From Camellia lanceoleosa (Eukaryota; Streptophyta; Magnoliopsida; Ericales; Theaceae): 64,000 nucleotides of DNA. This document shows, piece after piece, positions 9,937-20,730 of the stretch (positions are counted from its first letter, which is position 1; every line of letters begins with the position of its first letter). Made by a program: the position numbers and the translations under genes. A model generated the notes under the pieces. That model had not been told where the DNA came from. It searched no databases and saw nothing but the letters and a program-made list of their open reading frames with translations. The stretch covers positions 82,365,893 through 82,429,892 of the forward strand of contig CM045762.1 in NCBI GenBank assembly GCA_025200525.1, written 5' to 3'.

Positions 9937-12845
9937 TCAGGATCGAGAGGCCCTCTTCATCCTTTTCGGCTGAGCAGGCTCTACACCACCACCACCATCG
10001 GCACCCCTGTCTGAACCAAAGCTGCCATCCTCGAAATCCTCCTCGGCGTCGTCTTCGCCCTCAGAACCTGAACCGGTGTCACCACCTCCGCCCTCGGATG
10101 TCTCTGACTGAGGATCTGCTGGCTCCTCCTCCTTACTAGGCTCGTCATCACGTCTGGCAGGCGCTCGATGTCTCCCTCGGCCACGTGTCGGGATCCCTCT
10201 CCCTGCTATTGGAGAAGGCCCGGATGGCCCGGGCTGTAGAGGTGTGACTTGAAAAGGTAGTTTGAATACATCAGCCATGGTATGTATATCAAATGCAAGT
10301 ATGGTGCATAGAGTGAGTGCATGCAGATATAGTATGTGAATGTGATGTATTGGATGTGATCTATACATGCAGTGAATTAGTGCAGTGAAATGTTCAGTTT
10401 CAATATATCAGCAAAAGTATGATAAATGTAAGGAAACTAGAAAGTACTGGGATACCGTAGGAGTGTAGCATTGTCTCTCTCCTCAAAACCATAAACTCAA
10501 GTGAGGCCATCGCCTTGAGCAACCCTTCAACATATCCTATGGAAGGCTGCAGATGCAAGTTCAAGTCATCCGTGAATGTCTAAATATCTGAATGATAGAT
10601 GAAAGCCGTGAAGCATACCGATGCTGAGTCAGGGGCCCTGACATATCGATGATCTGGCAATGGAGACTCAAGGGGAATCTGATAAGGCGTCCCATACCGC
10701 TAGCCTGTCAGCTCGGTCGGAGGATCTGGCCACCCAGCACACTGCCAAGTGGGGGGCATCCCCCTAGTTCTACTTCTCGATGTGCTGGCCTTGCTAGTCG
10801 AGGGGATGTCTGTAGCTCGGGTGTGGCTCGATGAAGGAATGTCAGCAGCTCTTCTCATGAGGGCACGAACACCTGTCAGCGGGGGCATCAGGTATGTGTG
10901 GAGGTATGTCGTGTACTCCCCCTTCTCCAGGAAAAGGACTGCATCAGCACCCTGCATAAGGTTACTAACCTCTTGGGGAGAGAGACTCTTTGTGGTCCAT
11001 ATGTCTAATGGAGGCGGTGAATGGATCTCTTAAACGGGATGGCCCAGTGTCTGGCGCATGAAGCGCTCCCTGAGAAACCAGGCTCTGCCAACTGGTCTCT
11101 CAAACAGAATCTGGCATCGGGAGGCGCCCCATGCTCCAGCAAACTAGAATCGAGAAAACCCTGGCATCGCTACCCAAGGCTGCTAGGTGATCTGCAGATA
11201 GCAAGTGCATGAATTGATTAGTTATCATAGATATGCAAGATGAACCAAAGCTAAAAGCATAAAAAACTGAGAGTTCTGGATTACCGTACTGTGTCAAAAT
11301 AATGCCTGAGATATGACAAGGTCTCTCGGGGTCTAGGCCAACATTGACCTTCAAATCTACGCAAGTACAGCACCTCAAGTGGTGTCTTAACCTCCGGATC
11401 AAGAGCAAGCGTTGGGAAATAGGCGGATACCCATAGCTGTGAAAATCAAGACTGTGGCAATGAGAATACAGAATACACAGAAAATGCAGAATACAGTATG
11501 CAGAATGTAGAATGCGGAGTCTGGGGCGTAATGTATGCAATGTGTGGAGTGTGCAGTGTACAAGTAATGTAGAGCAAAAATGAAAATCAGAAGGGCAGAA
11601 TGTACCTCCCAGGCTCTCCAATAGTCGCCTACTATGTTCCCGCTCCTGCAAGAGATCAAGCTCATGTAGCAGTAAAGGGTAGCAAGGCCAGTGCCACCCT
11701 AATCAAAATGCCGAACCTGGGATAAGTCCACTAGAGCACTCAGAAGACATAGCCTGACCGTGTTCCCCCTATCGGAGAACAATGTGGTCCCGAGAAGGAA
11801 CGTCAGAAATCCTTGGGCGTACTGCTCTGTGGTCATAACAGTCTCAGGCGCATTCCCTCTATAATGATCTGTGAACCAGGTGTATCTAACTGTGCCTGAT
11901 GACCGGTAGACGGGCAGATGAGCTCCGAGTAGATAGGTCTACGCTGCCTCCCACTCACCCATATCAGAATCATATGGGATCGGCCGACCTCCCACATCGA
12001 GGCCCGTCAGTATAGCAAAGTCGTTTGGGGTTATCATCATGTCCCTGGTAGTTGAAAAATGGAAGGAGTTGGTGGTGTCCCACCATCTCTCTACCAGCGC
12101 ACCCAGGAGGGTCCTACTCACCGCAAGACGCGATAACCCCATGCAAAATGGGTCGAAGCCTGCCTCATCAACAATTTGTCGAACACTGTCTGGGAGCTCC
12201 ATGTACCACTCCCTCGTTATAATCGACCCATATCCCTGGGTAGAACGGGAAGCTATATGTGTTTAGAATGAGCAGAAATATAGTGTGCGATCTGTGTTCA
12301 GAATGAGCAGAAATGTAATGCGTGAGCTGTGTTCAGAATGAGCGTAATCACGATGTAAGTGTGTTTAGAATGAGCGTAATCACGGTCGTGAGTGTATTCG
12401 TAATGAGCGTAAATGCGATTAATGTGAGTTGTGTTGAATAAAATCACGATGGGTGAGGTGTTGAGAATGGCTAAATGCAATGTGTAAGCTGTGTTTAGAA
12501 TGAGCAGAAAGGCAATGTGTGAGTCGTGTTCAGGATGAGCAGAAGTGTTGTGTATGTAAATGTGTTCAAAACGAGCAGATAAAATATAGAGCGAAAGCAT
12601 GAAGTTTGCAAGAAATACGAAATACATCACAAAAAATGTAAGAGTGCAGTATGCACCTCAGGCGTGTAGTGAGATAGGTGAGACTCCGGCTCCCATAGTA
12701 GTAAGTCCGCGGGTGCTCGTCGCGCAAAGTCTGTAAAATGATGAAAAGTGCTGGGTGGTAAGATGTGCTCCTCGGGACGGTACATCGGAGGGTCGAAGTG
12801 CCGAATCCTAGGTGGCAGCGGAATGATGTTGGGCTCTTGCTCCAT
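9937..12845 (-). pseudogene. Antisense PMD gene of element A, multi-exon, decayed
   Basis: Plant mobile domain (PMD) protein, a family shared by the MAIN/MAIL silencing proteins and by transposable elements. Exon 1 is 12845-12657 (63 codons, GAG|GTGCAT donor). Exon 2 runs from about 12252 to 11606 and holds the PMD core: MELPDSVRQIVDEAGFDPF, LLGALVERWWDTTNSFHF, MMITPNDFAILTGLDVGGRP. Exon 3 is about 11437-11284 (LWVSAYFPTLAL). Exon 4 follows from about 11206 (GRAWFLRERFMRQTLG), and the last exon ends KRMKRASRS at 9937 after a Gly/Asp/Glu-rich acidic stretch. Exon 2 and exon 4 carry stops (one at 11939). Exon order matches the element B and C copies. Confidence 0.7.
12270..12640 (-). repeat. 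Minisatellite in intron 1 of the element A PMD gene
   Basis: About nine degenerate ~40-bp units with the core GTTTAGAATGAGCAGAAAT/GTTCAGAATGAGC, filling intron 1 almost completely. Introns of the B and C copies contain different repeats. Confidence 0.7.
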
Positions 12846-13229
12846 CCCCGGAGGGCCCTCGTCGTATGGAGTATCGTTAACCAGCTGAAAAGAAGGTGCA
12901 AAATGAGCAAAAATGGTTGAAATGAGCTAAAATTGCCAAAAGCCAACAAAAGTCAACTCTTGAGAAGAGAAAAAGTAAAAAAAAGTCAAAACCTGGGAAA
13001 AGGTGCTAAACTTCGAGAGAAACATACCTGAAGTAGTGAAAATGGAGAAAGAAGCTCGGAAAACAAATTCTGATCGGTTCAAAGTGAAGGAAATCGGAAG
13101 ATCTTAGTGAGTCAGCTACGCGTGGGGCGTTGAAAAACGCATGCAAAGCCCGGATCTGAGAAGGAAAAGGGTCTAGGAAGGAAGATGAGTGATTTTCGGC
13201 CTTGTGTATGTGAGCATTTGTGTTTTCAA

Positions 13230-13390
13230 GTTGTGTATTTAAAGATCCGAACCTCAAAAGACCAAACTGCCCCGGATTTTACTAAACTTGTCGATCGACT
13301 AGTTTTCAGGTTGACCGACCACCTAGGTGGTCTATAGGTGGTCTACAAGTGGTTTTGGTGGTCGGCAACTTTCTAGGGTGGTCCTCAGGG
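13230..13390 (-). promoter_or_regulatory. Promoter region of the element A PMD gene
   Basis: On the minus strand a GGTC-palindrome cluster (13290-13385, with GTCGATCGAC, TTGACCGACCACC, GTGGTCGGC) precedes a TATA-like TCTTTAAATACAC (about 13234-13245). The element B PMD gene has TCTTTAAATATAGG at the same place after a GGCC cluster. A 5' leader of about 390 bp follows to the ATG at 12845. Confidence 0.5.
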
Positions 13391-13399
13391 TCCCATTGT

Positions 13400-14117
13400 C
13401 CTCTCTGTGTGCTTTTATGCTGTTTGGAGTCCTTGGCTATCGAGAAAGGGCAAGAAAAGTTCACTAATTTCAGCTCAAAATGTGCCCGCGGGAACTTCGA
13501 TTCACGTCTTCGATGTACGGCTCATCGTCACTTGTCAGGAGCAAGGTGTATCCTTTTTAAGTACATTGTGACCCCTCTGAGAGGTAAATCGGAGGTTGTG
13601 TTTGAATTGGCCTCATTAAGGCGTGTATTTCCTTATTCGACATTTTACTTCAAACATGCTGTTGATGTTGCATTGAAAATGCATTGTTATTGTGGACAGA
13701 ATGTGTATGCCGTGTGGCATTGCTACGCACTTTTCACTTGCATTGCTATGCACCTTTTCACTTGCATTGTATATGCACGCGTTTATCTCGTATTGGAATT
13801 GTATCTTGATGTAACATTGAACATGTGTTTCTACTATATTGTACCTGTTGAGTTTTTTTCTTATGCAGGCACGATATTGTATGTACGGTTCATTTGAAGC
13901 TGGTGCAACTAGACGATATTGTATGTATGGTCCATTTGAAGCCAGCACAACCATATGATGTTGTATGTGTTTCGGTCAAAGGAACTCCAGATAAGATCAT
14001 TCCTGTCCCCTCGAAACTCTCTCGTCGGTTAGAAGCATTCGGGTATGTCTGGTGCGTACACCGATAGCTCATTGGTTAAAGACATTCGGTTACACCCAAT
14101 GTTTACACTGACATCTG
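13400..14117. other. Element A region between PMD promoter and tandem array
   Basis: No convincing gene. ORFs here lack any family pattern. At 13865-13965 a short unit (GATATTGTATGTACGGTTCATTTGAAGC) is duplicated; the same unit, reversed, is found at 29570-29660 in element B, confirming that both are the equivalent 3' untranslated region. Confidence 0.5.
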
Positions 14118-14500
14118 CATTTCCCTCTCTTGCGTGTGATACGCTGAGAGGTGTGTGATACGCTGAGAGGTGTTCCTTTTCCTCTCTCGCGTGTGATATG
14201 CTGAGAGGTGTACCTTTCCTTCTCTTGCGTGTGATACACTGAGAGGTGTTGCCTTTCCCTCTCTCATGTGTGATATGCTGAGAGGTGTTTACCTTCCCTC
14301 TCTTGCGTGTGATACGCTGAGAAGTGGTGCTTTTCACTCTCTCGCGTGTGATGCACTGAGAGGTGTTGTCTTCTTTCCCTCTCTAGCGTGTGATATGTTG
14401 AGAGGTGTCGCTTTTCCTTCTCTTGCGTGTGATACACTGAGAGGTGTTGTCTTCTTTCTCTCTCTTGCGTGTGATACGTTGAGAGATGCTTTGTTTGAGA
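14118..14500. repeat. Tandem array before the PPT (element A)
   Basis: About ten units of 36-45 bp with the core GCGTGTGATACGCTGAGAGG separated by pyrimidine-rich spacers. It sits between the PMD gene and the 3' LTR, the hypervariable 3' region known to seed satellites in plant retrotransposons. Elements B and C have unrelated or distantly related arrays here. Confidence 0.85.
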
Positions 14501-14879
14501 CTCCAGGTATTCCCGGTAGTCGCTTTTAGCCTTCTCCGCATGAGACGCAGTGAGAATTGTATAATTTTCTTACATCCTTTCTGCATGAGATGTAGTTTGG
14601 TTCGTGTTTAGTTGCTTATGTACGAGTTTGCTATAGCATTTCTTTGCATAACATTCGCTTAAATTGTTGTATTTTTTTTGCATAAATGTTTCATTACAGT
14701 CCTCTTTGCATAATCATAAGTTATGTTCTGCATTGTGCATGTCATTTGCATCTTGCTCCTGCCTGCGGGCGCATCTCTTTGTTATCTTGTCTGTTTGTCC
14801 AAGTCTTTGGCCTTGTGAAAAATGGGTCGTCTTTGGGTTTTGACATTCACTCTCGTTATTTCATGACTTCCGAGTTCTG

Positions 14880-14894
14880 TCAAAGAGGGGCAAC
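14880..14894 (+). other. Polypurine tract of element A
   Basis: TCAAAGAGGGGCAAC lies directly before the LTR start TGTAGACACC. It is the plus-strand primer site for reverse transcription. Element B has the same sequence reversed at 29215 and E a variant at 63388. Confidence 0.8.
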
Positions 14895-15074
14895 TGTAGA
14901 CACCTCAATTTTGAATGACCTTAAGACTCAGACGTCATCTTCTATGCACTCGGTGATTGTGCATGTTTGTGCTCGTTTTGAGTTTCCGGGGCCTTCGGTT
15001 GAGCGCCTCGTCTCGGGACCTCTTAACTGTCTCCTCTTGGCCTGGTTCTTGGACCATGCCTTGCCGCCTTTGCC

Positions 15075-15510
15075 TAGAGGGAAACAAAGGCCTGTAGGCC
15101 ACTTTTTGTAGCCGTAAGCTACCTTTCCCTCTCGTAGGCCACTTGTAGTGGCCCGTAGACTAGTTTTCGGGGCTTTCGGCTGAGTTCCTTGTCTTGCGGA
15201 CTCTTGTCTTTCTTCCTTTTTGGTTGGTTTTTTAACCAAACCTTGTTACCCCTTGCCTGGGGGGTGAAACAGGGGTGCAGACCAGTTTTCCCCTCTATAG
15301 ACCACTTTTCTTCCCTGCCAGCCACTTTTGGTGGTCGGTCAGCTATGGTGGGTGGTCTGTGGACCACCTAAGGTGGTCGGCAACTTGCTACCACCTTCTA
15401 CTCTCTCTGTAGACCCTCTTCCTCCCTTGCCGACCAGTTTTATTCCCTGTAGACCATTTTTGGTGGTCGGTCGACTAAGGGGAGTGGTCGGCCGACCACT
15501 TTAACTGGTT
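15075..15510. promoter_or_regulatory. GGTC/GGCC palindrome cluster in U3 (element A LTR)
   Basis: More than ten words of the type GTAGGCCAC, GTGGTCGGTC, GGTCGACTA, GTGGTCGGCCGACCAC within 430 bp upstream of the TATA box. A matching cluster is at 17910-18030 (TGGTCGGCCGACCAG, GGTCGACCGACCAC). Confidence 0.65.
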
Positions 15511-15580
15511 GGTGGCCTTTCTGCACTTTCTGCAGATATTTTCCTTGCCAGCTGTGCCAGCTGTTAGGCACATAAGGCAT

Positions 15581-15603
15581 CCTCTATACACGTGTATGGA
15601 GGG
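15581..15603. promoter_or_regulatory. ACGT-cored palindrome upstream of LTR TATA (element A)
   Basis: Near-perfect inverted repeat centred on CACGTG (a G-box core), arms CCTCTATACAC and GTGTATGGAGG, 48 bp before the TATA box at 15651. Confidence 0.6.
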
Positions 15604-15935
15604 ATTGCATCAAGCCTCTAGCTTGTCTAACAAGCTTGAGGCATGAAATTCTATATAAGGGAGCTTCCTCCATCTTGTTCAAGGTTCAGAAATTTGGATT
15701 AGGGCTAAACACATCTCTTTGTCTCTTGATTTCTCCCTCTCTCTCTCTCTCTCCCTCTCTCTCTCTCTCTATTTGTGCTATTTTGTGCCTTAAAGTGAGT
15801 TTTGCTCACACTTTTGCACTAAACACCTAGTGAAACACCTTCACTCTTGGGTTGAGGCTCTTGGAGGTTGCATTTGAGTGATTTTGGCTTGGTTTTGCCT
15901 CAGAATTAAGTGGCTGTTCTTGTTGTTCTTCAAGG

Positions 15936-15941
15936 GTGAGT
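15936..15941 (+). promoter_or_regulatory. Splice-donor-like site in LTR leader (element A)
   Basis: TTCTTCAAGG|GTGAGT lies 285 bp after the TATA box. Other LTRs have a donor at almost the same distance, so a leader intron is plausible; no acceptor has been identified. Confidence 0.45.
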
Positions 15942-18900
15942 CCTATTTCCCCTTTTAAAGCTTGGTTTTGATTGCATACTTAGCCACATTTGCATGCTTC
16001 TTTTGGCTTAACCTTCAACTGCAAAAACCTTTGTTTTAAAGTGTTATAAAAGGTTGATTGAGGCCTTGTTTGAGTTAGGGGTGTCTCTCACTCTCTTGTG
16101 CCTTATTTGCTTAACTTCTTTCTATCTTTTAAAGCTATTGGGACCACCTCTTATTGGCTTTTTTACCACTGAAACTTAGAGGAATTTTAGTTGTAGAAAG
16201 GTGGTTTTGAGGTCCCAAATAGGTGGGGGTTGTCCCCCCTCCTCTTCTCCTGTGTGCATGTGTTGATGGCCCATCAAAAGAGAATGTGTTTCTACTTCTT
16301 AGTGGCTTTGTTTAGGCTCATTTTTGTGAATTTTCAGACCTTCCTTAACTCTGTCTTTGGCTATCTTGGTCACCTCTTGCATGCTTATTACACTTGTAGT
16401 GTAATCCTACTTGTAGCCTTGCAAAGTAGCATGTCTTTGTGCCTTGAATTTGCTTAGTTCAAACATGCTTTTAGCCATTATTTGCCATGTCATAACTTTG
16501 TCTTGGGTTGGTTTGGTTGCCTCTTGCATGCTTCACACACTTGTACTGCAATCTTGCATGCTAGCCTAGCTCACTTGGTGTTTTGGCCTATCACTTTAGC
16601 ATGTTTCGGCTCTGCTCCAGCAAGCTTTTACTCATGTTTTGCCATGCTTAAGCTCTATTTTAAATGGTTTTGGTCATTTATGCCTTGCTTTGTATAGCCA
16701 TAGTGCAATCTTGCTTACTAGTATTGAGTTTCAAAGTCTCTAGCATGCTTTACTTGAGTTGTTTGCATGCTTTGGCCTCATCTCACACATGATTTTAGTG
16801 CATGCTTCACTCTTTCAATGCTTTTGGGGAGTTGTGCCTTATATCTTGATCATGGGCTAATTTGTATGCACGCTTGCCTAAGCTTTTGGGCTACCATCTC
16901 AGCGTGGTTTTGACCTTATTTTACCATGTTACAACTCTGATTTTTGTTGGTGAAGTCACCTCATGCTTGGTTTTGGTATGTGTAGTGTAATCCCACTCAT
17001 TGCCCTTGCATGCGTCATGCTTTATGTCTCCCACTCTAGTATGTGTTAGTTTTACTCCATGCATGTTTTGGCATTGTTTTGACTTGACTTGGGACTGTTG
17101 TGAGTCATCTTGGCCCTTTGGGACTTGCTTGATATGGCTATGGTTCAAGTACCTTAGTTAGTCTTGAGTTTTGAGCACCCTACTATTCTATATTTGTGAT
17201 GGTTGCATGTTTGGGCATCATTTAACATGTTATTTCAGAGCATGTACGTGTGTCATGTTCTCACTTCTTTCATTCCTTGAGAGCTTTTGAGAGTTGTGTC
17301 TTTGTGCATTGTTAATGAGCCCTCAAATGAGCATGTTCTCCTTGTGTTGTATGCCTTGATCTTAACATATTTTAGCCACTGTTTTGGCATGTTCGACCTC
17401 TGTTCGGGGTTGGTTCGACCATTTGAGATTGATAGTGCATGCCTCATGCGTAGTATGTTTCATTAGCTTTGATTGCCTTAGCTTTTAAACATGCCATGCA
17501 TGCATTGCTTACATGATAGAGTTTTGCGCATGTCACTTTAGCTTTGAAGGTCGATCATCTTGTTTGCGTTGCATGTGTTTGGATTGGACGTTAATCCAAA
17601 CACGAGGAATGTCGCATGTTTCATGCTTAAAGTGATGAAACGTGTAGCATTTCTCGGTCGCCGATCCTCTTGATCAAGCATGATAGAGGTGGAGGCCCTT
17701 ATGTGTTATTTGTGTGCATTCATTGACATTGACTTGTGCAAACTTGGCTTCTCGACCATCGTGCATTCCGATGTTCGGTTGGTGCCCCGAGAGTCGAGTA
17801 CCCCACTCCCTTGAGCTTGAGAAATGATAGGGAGGGTGGTTGTGCACACATATCTTGCAAATACACTACTATGCCCCTTGTTGTTCTCTATTGCAGCAAA
17901 GCTGGAGCTTGGCAAATTAACTGGTCGGCCGACCAGTAAGGGTGGTCGACCGACCACTTTTTTTGGTCTACAACCAGTTTTTCTGGTCTACACCCCCTTT
18001 TTCTGGTCGGCAGCCCACCAGGAGGTCACCATGTTGGAGCAGAAGCAATCTGGAAGCTAGTGCACTTTTCAGAGATCAAATCAAATGCAAACAGAGGCAA
18101 TTCTGGGCATAGCAATGGATTTCCGAGCGAGGCGATCGAGCATGCATACACCACTCGCCCCGAGGACCTCTTTTAACTGCTTTAACTGCTTTACTTAGTT
18201 AGCTAATTCATCCGTTTTGCACTTAATTAGTTAATGTGCTTAATTAATCGATTTGTTTTGTAATAATTAGTTTAATTAGCGTAGCTTATTATTCGGACCC
18301 TCCGGCGAGAGGGCAAATGTTGTAATAAGTGTGCGTGTGTGTGTGAATGTCTTCCAATCTCACGTCTTTCTCCCTTTTTATTTACCAGCTTTTGATGGTT
18401 AGTTTTAGGGCATGTTTCAATTAGCATCCTTATGCTTTGCATGCATTCATTTTTCATTTGTATTGCATGCACCGGGCTCGGCGCATCATTCAAACTGCAT
18501 TGTATTTCAATACACTTACTTGAATACGTGTTTCAAAGCATGTTATCAAGTGTTGCATCCATATGCCATCTTAGATAGCCGAGCCTACTTAATTACATTT
18601 TTGCATGTGTTGCATTAGGCATTGTTGACATAGCTAGGATCATGCATGATTTCTAACTAGCTTCTGTTTTGGCTCGGAGTACACTGTGAGCGTTTACACT
18701 ATAGCATCCTTGCATGTGTGTAAGTGACTGCCATGATAGCATGCATGCCATGAGGCTATGTGCTTATGTGTTTAACTGTATGAATGCCTGTGGATGAAGG
18801 TTTGATTGCTTGAATTGGAACAACTCGATGATTGTGAGTTTTATGCCCACTTGAAGTGGCAAAATCATGTTTTTTTAAGCCCACTTGAGAGTGGCAAATC

Positions 18901-19460
18901 CGCGCTTTAGCCAACTTGCGAGTAGCACTTTCAAACCACTTTCAAAAAAAACATGAGTTGTTTTGTTCCAATCCACGTGATTGAGTCTATACTTGTATGC
19001 TGTGCACATCACATAGTAAGGTTAGCTAATAAACCGGAAAAAGAACACATGTGTTTTCAAAATAACATATCATGTTTAGTAGAGGCCGATCCTTCGATCG
19101 GGCGAGCGGGGGTTGCTCATTTCATGACCTTCTCCCCTCGTACCCAAGTTCCCAAGCCGAGGCAACTTTGGTGATGATGGACACGTGGCCTTAGGCATGA
19201 GTCAAGGTTTCCTAAATTTCCCAAAAACAAAACATTTAGGTGGTGACTCTGAAATCTGGCAAAGCAGTCCATGTTTGGCGCTTATTGATTAAAATCGATT
19301 TTCCAAAACGATTTGCCAGATTTGGACTGTTTGGTTGATTTATCAGTCTTACATTGCACTTTGTGAGATTAGATTCAGAACCATGACAGGACTTCGAACT
19401 GTAGTAGCTAGAACCACAATTCGCGCCCTCGCGCGCGGAGCAGATTTCGAGCAATCTACA

Positions 19461-19845
19461 AGAGGTTGACAAGAAATAGTCTTTACTACACTTCTGCATA
19501 GAGAGGTATAAGAAACAATGCTAACTACACTTTTGCATAGAGAGGTTAACCAGAAACAATCCTATCTACATTTCCGCGTAGAGAGGTTAATAAGAAACAA
19601 TCCTACCTACACTTCCGCATAGAGAGGGTAACAAGAAACAATCCTCACTACACTTCCATGTAAAGAGGCTAACAAGAAATAGTCCTCACTACACTTCCAA
19701 ATAGAGAGGCACAAGAAAAATCCTAACTACACCTCCGCGTAGAGAGGTATGAGAATCAATCCAAACTACACTTCCACGTAGAGAGGTTATGAGACAAAAG
19801 GTTCAAGCCAAACTACGCTTCGCGTAGAAAGGGAAAGGGGTACAA
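19461..19845. repeat. Tandem array before the missing 3' LTR of element C
   Basis: About nine units of ~41 bp with the form AGAGGTTAACAAGAAACAAT followed by CCTCACTACACTTCCGCGTAG. The left end is cut by the LTR of element A. It occupies the same place as the arrays of A and B relative to the PMD gene. Confidence 0.85.
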
Positions 19846-20730
19846 GCCGCATCACACTCGTGTGACAAGGATGAACACAATAAATGAAAAGCCTGACAGT
19901 TATAAATGCAACATAATATGGCATAATTGACGCGAAATACCAGATGATGCATGTTTTATGTGATAATAGGCAACAAAATTGAAAATGGTATTTTGAAAAC
20001 ACCTTCTAAAGATCTCCGGCTTACCGCTCGGAGGTCCTCAAATGCTCAAAAAGGATACAACTTGCTCAAACTTGAGGTCGGAGCACTTCTTTCATCAGAG
20101 AAACGATGGGACTAGAAACAGCATATTCAGAATCACATTTCACAATTTTCTGTAATCAAAACAAAACTAATTTCTTCAATTCCTCACTTTAGGATGCATA
20201 CAGGACCCTCCATGCATAGAATAGGTAAGCCTTAGCAAAAACATGTTCCAGACCAGCTGAAGGGCCGGCTGACCACAAGACCTGGACTGTCAGCCATGAA
20301 TTAGTTGGCCGATCACTTGTTGTAATTTCGGGGGCAATTTCGGTTTTTTACCTTATGGCTTATTAAAACAACATAAGGGCTCATTCTCTATACACAGAAT
20401 AGTTTGAAATCCCCCACTCTCTCTCTAGGTGTTTTCTCTCTCTAGATTTGCGCTTTATTTGCACTACCCAATGCCCCACACAAACGTTTTTCGTAAAACA
20501 CCTTTGGCCTTCTACATTTTGAATTGATTGGATTTTGTTTTGGTTGAGTTTTTGTGTTTTTTTTATTGCTTTGGGCATATTTCCCTCATGTTTTTCTTGG
20601 GTTTCACACTTTTTTTTTTTAGGTTTTGACTTTTTCTCTCTTTTTCTCTCTCCTAGGTTTTGACTTTTGACATTTTTGCCCTTTTTCCTCATTTTTCATC
20701 ATTTTCACCCACCACCGACTATCTTCACAT
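19846..20730 (+). promoter_or_regulatory. Upstream region of the element C PMD gene
   Basis: No gene seen. At 20250-20320 there is a short run of GGCC words (GGGCCGGCTGACCA, GTCAGCCA, GTTGGCCGATCAC), weaker than in A or B. A possible TATA (CTCTATACACAG) lies near 20385, followed by pyrimidine-rich sequence up to the ATG at 20731. Confidence 0.4.

Larger units (their letters stand above)
485..19460 (+). mobile_element. Element A: Ty3/gypsy Tat-lineage retrotransposon, 5' end missing
   Basis: Order on the plus strand is gag, protease, RT, RNaseH, second RNaseH, integrase, then antisense DUF7745-like and PMD genes, a tandem array, a polypurine tract and a 4.57-kb LTR. The second RNaseH after the RT-linked one is the hallmark of the Tat lineage. 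The 5' LTR and gag start are not in the window because element F is inserted in gag. The right edge at 19460 lies inside the tandem array of element C, so A was inserted there; the expected duplication would be AGAGG (19461-19465). Confidence 0.85.
14895..19460 (+). mobile_element. 3' LTR of element A (4.57 kb)
   Basis: Starts TGTAGACACC after the PPT and ends in ATCTACA inside the tandem array of element C. Order of signals: GGTC palindrome cluster 15075-15510; ACGT-cored palindrome 15581-15603; TATA (CTATATAAGG) 15651-15660; splice-donor-like CAAGG|GTGAGT at 15936; hairpin I 16165-16190; hairpin II 16221-16243; long TG/CATG-rich part with no ORF of note; second GGTC cluster 17910-18030; conserved CACCGGGCTCGGCGCATCAT near 18470; U5-side conserved block with CCGAGGCAACTTTGG near 19157. 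A TC-rich microsatellite lies at 15730-15772. The exact right end is chosen because TCTACA mirrors the TGTAGA start and the next base resumes the array of C. Confidence 0.8.

Noticed and set aside
13349..13897. 182-codon plus-strand ORF upstream of the tandem array of A
   Set aside because: No recognisable domain, low-complexity Cys/Tyr/Leu content, not conserved in B or C, and lies in the 3' non-coding region.
14118..14500. Tandem arrays considered as CRISPR-like
   Set aside because: Units and spacers are both repetitive and variable in length, in a plant retrotransposon; no cas genes.
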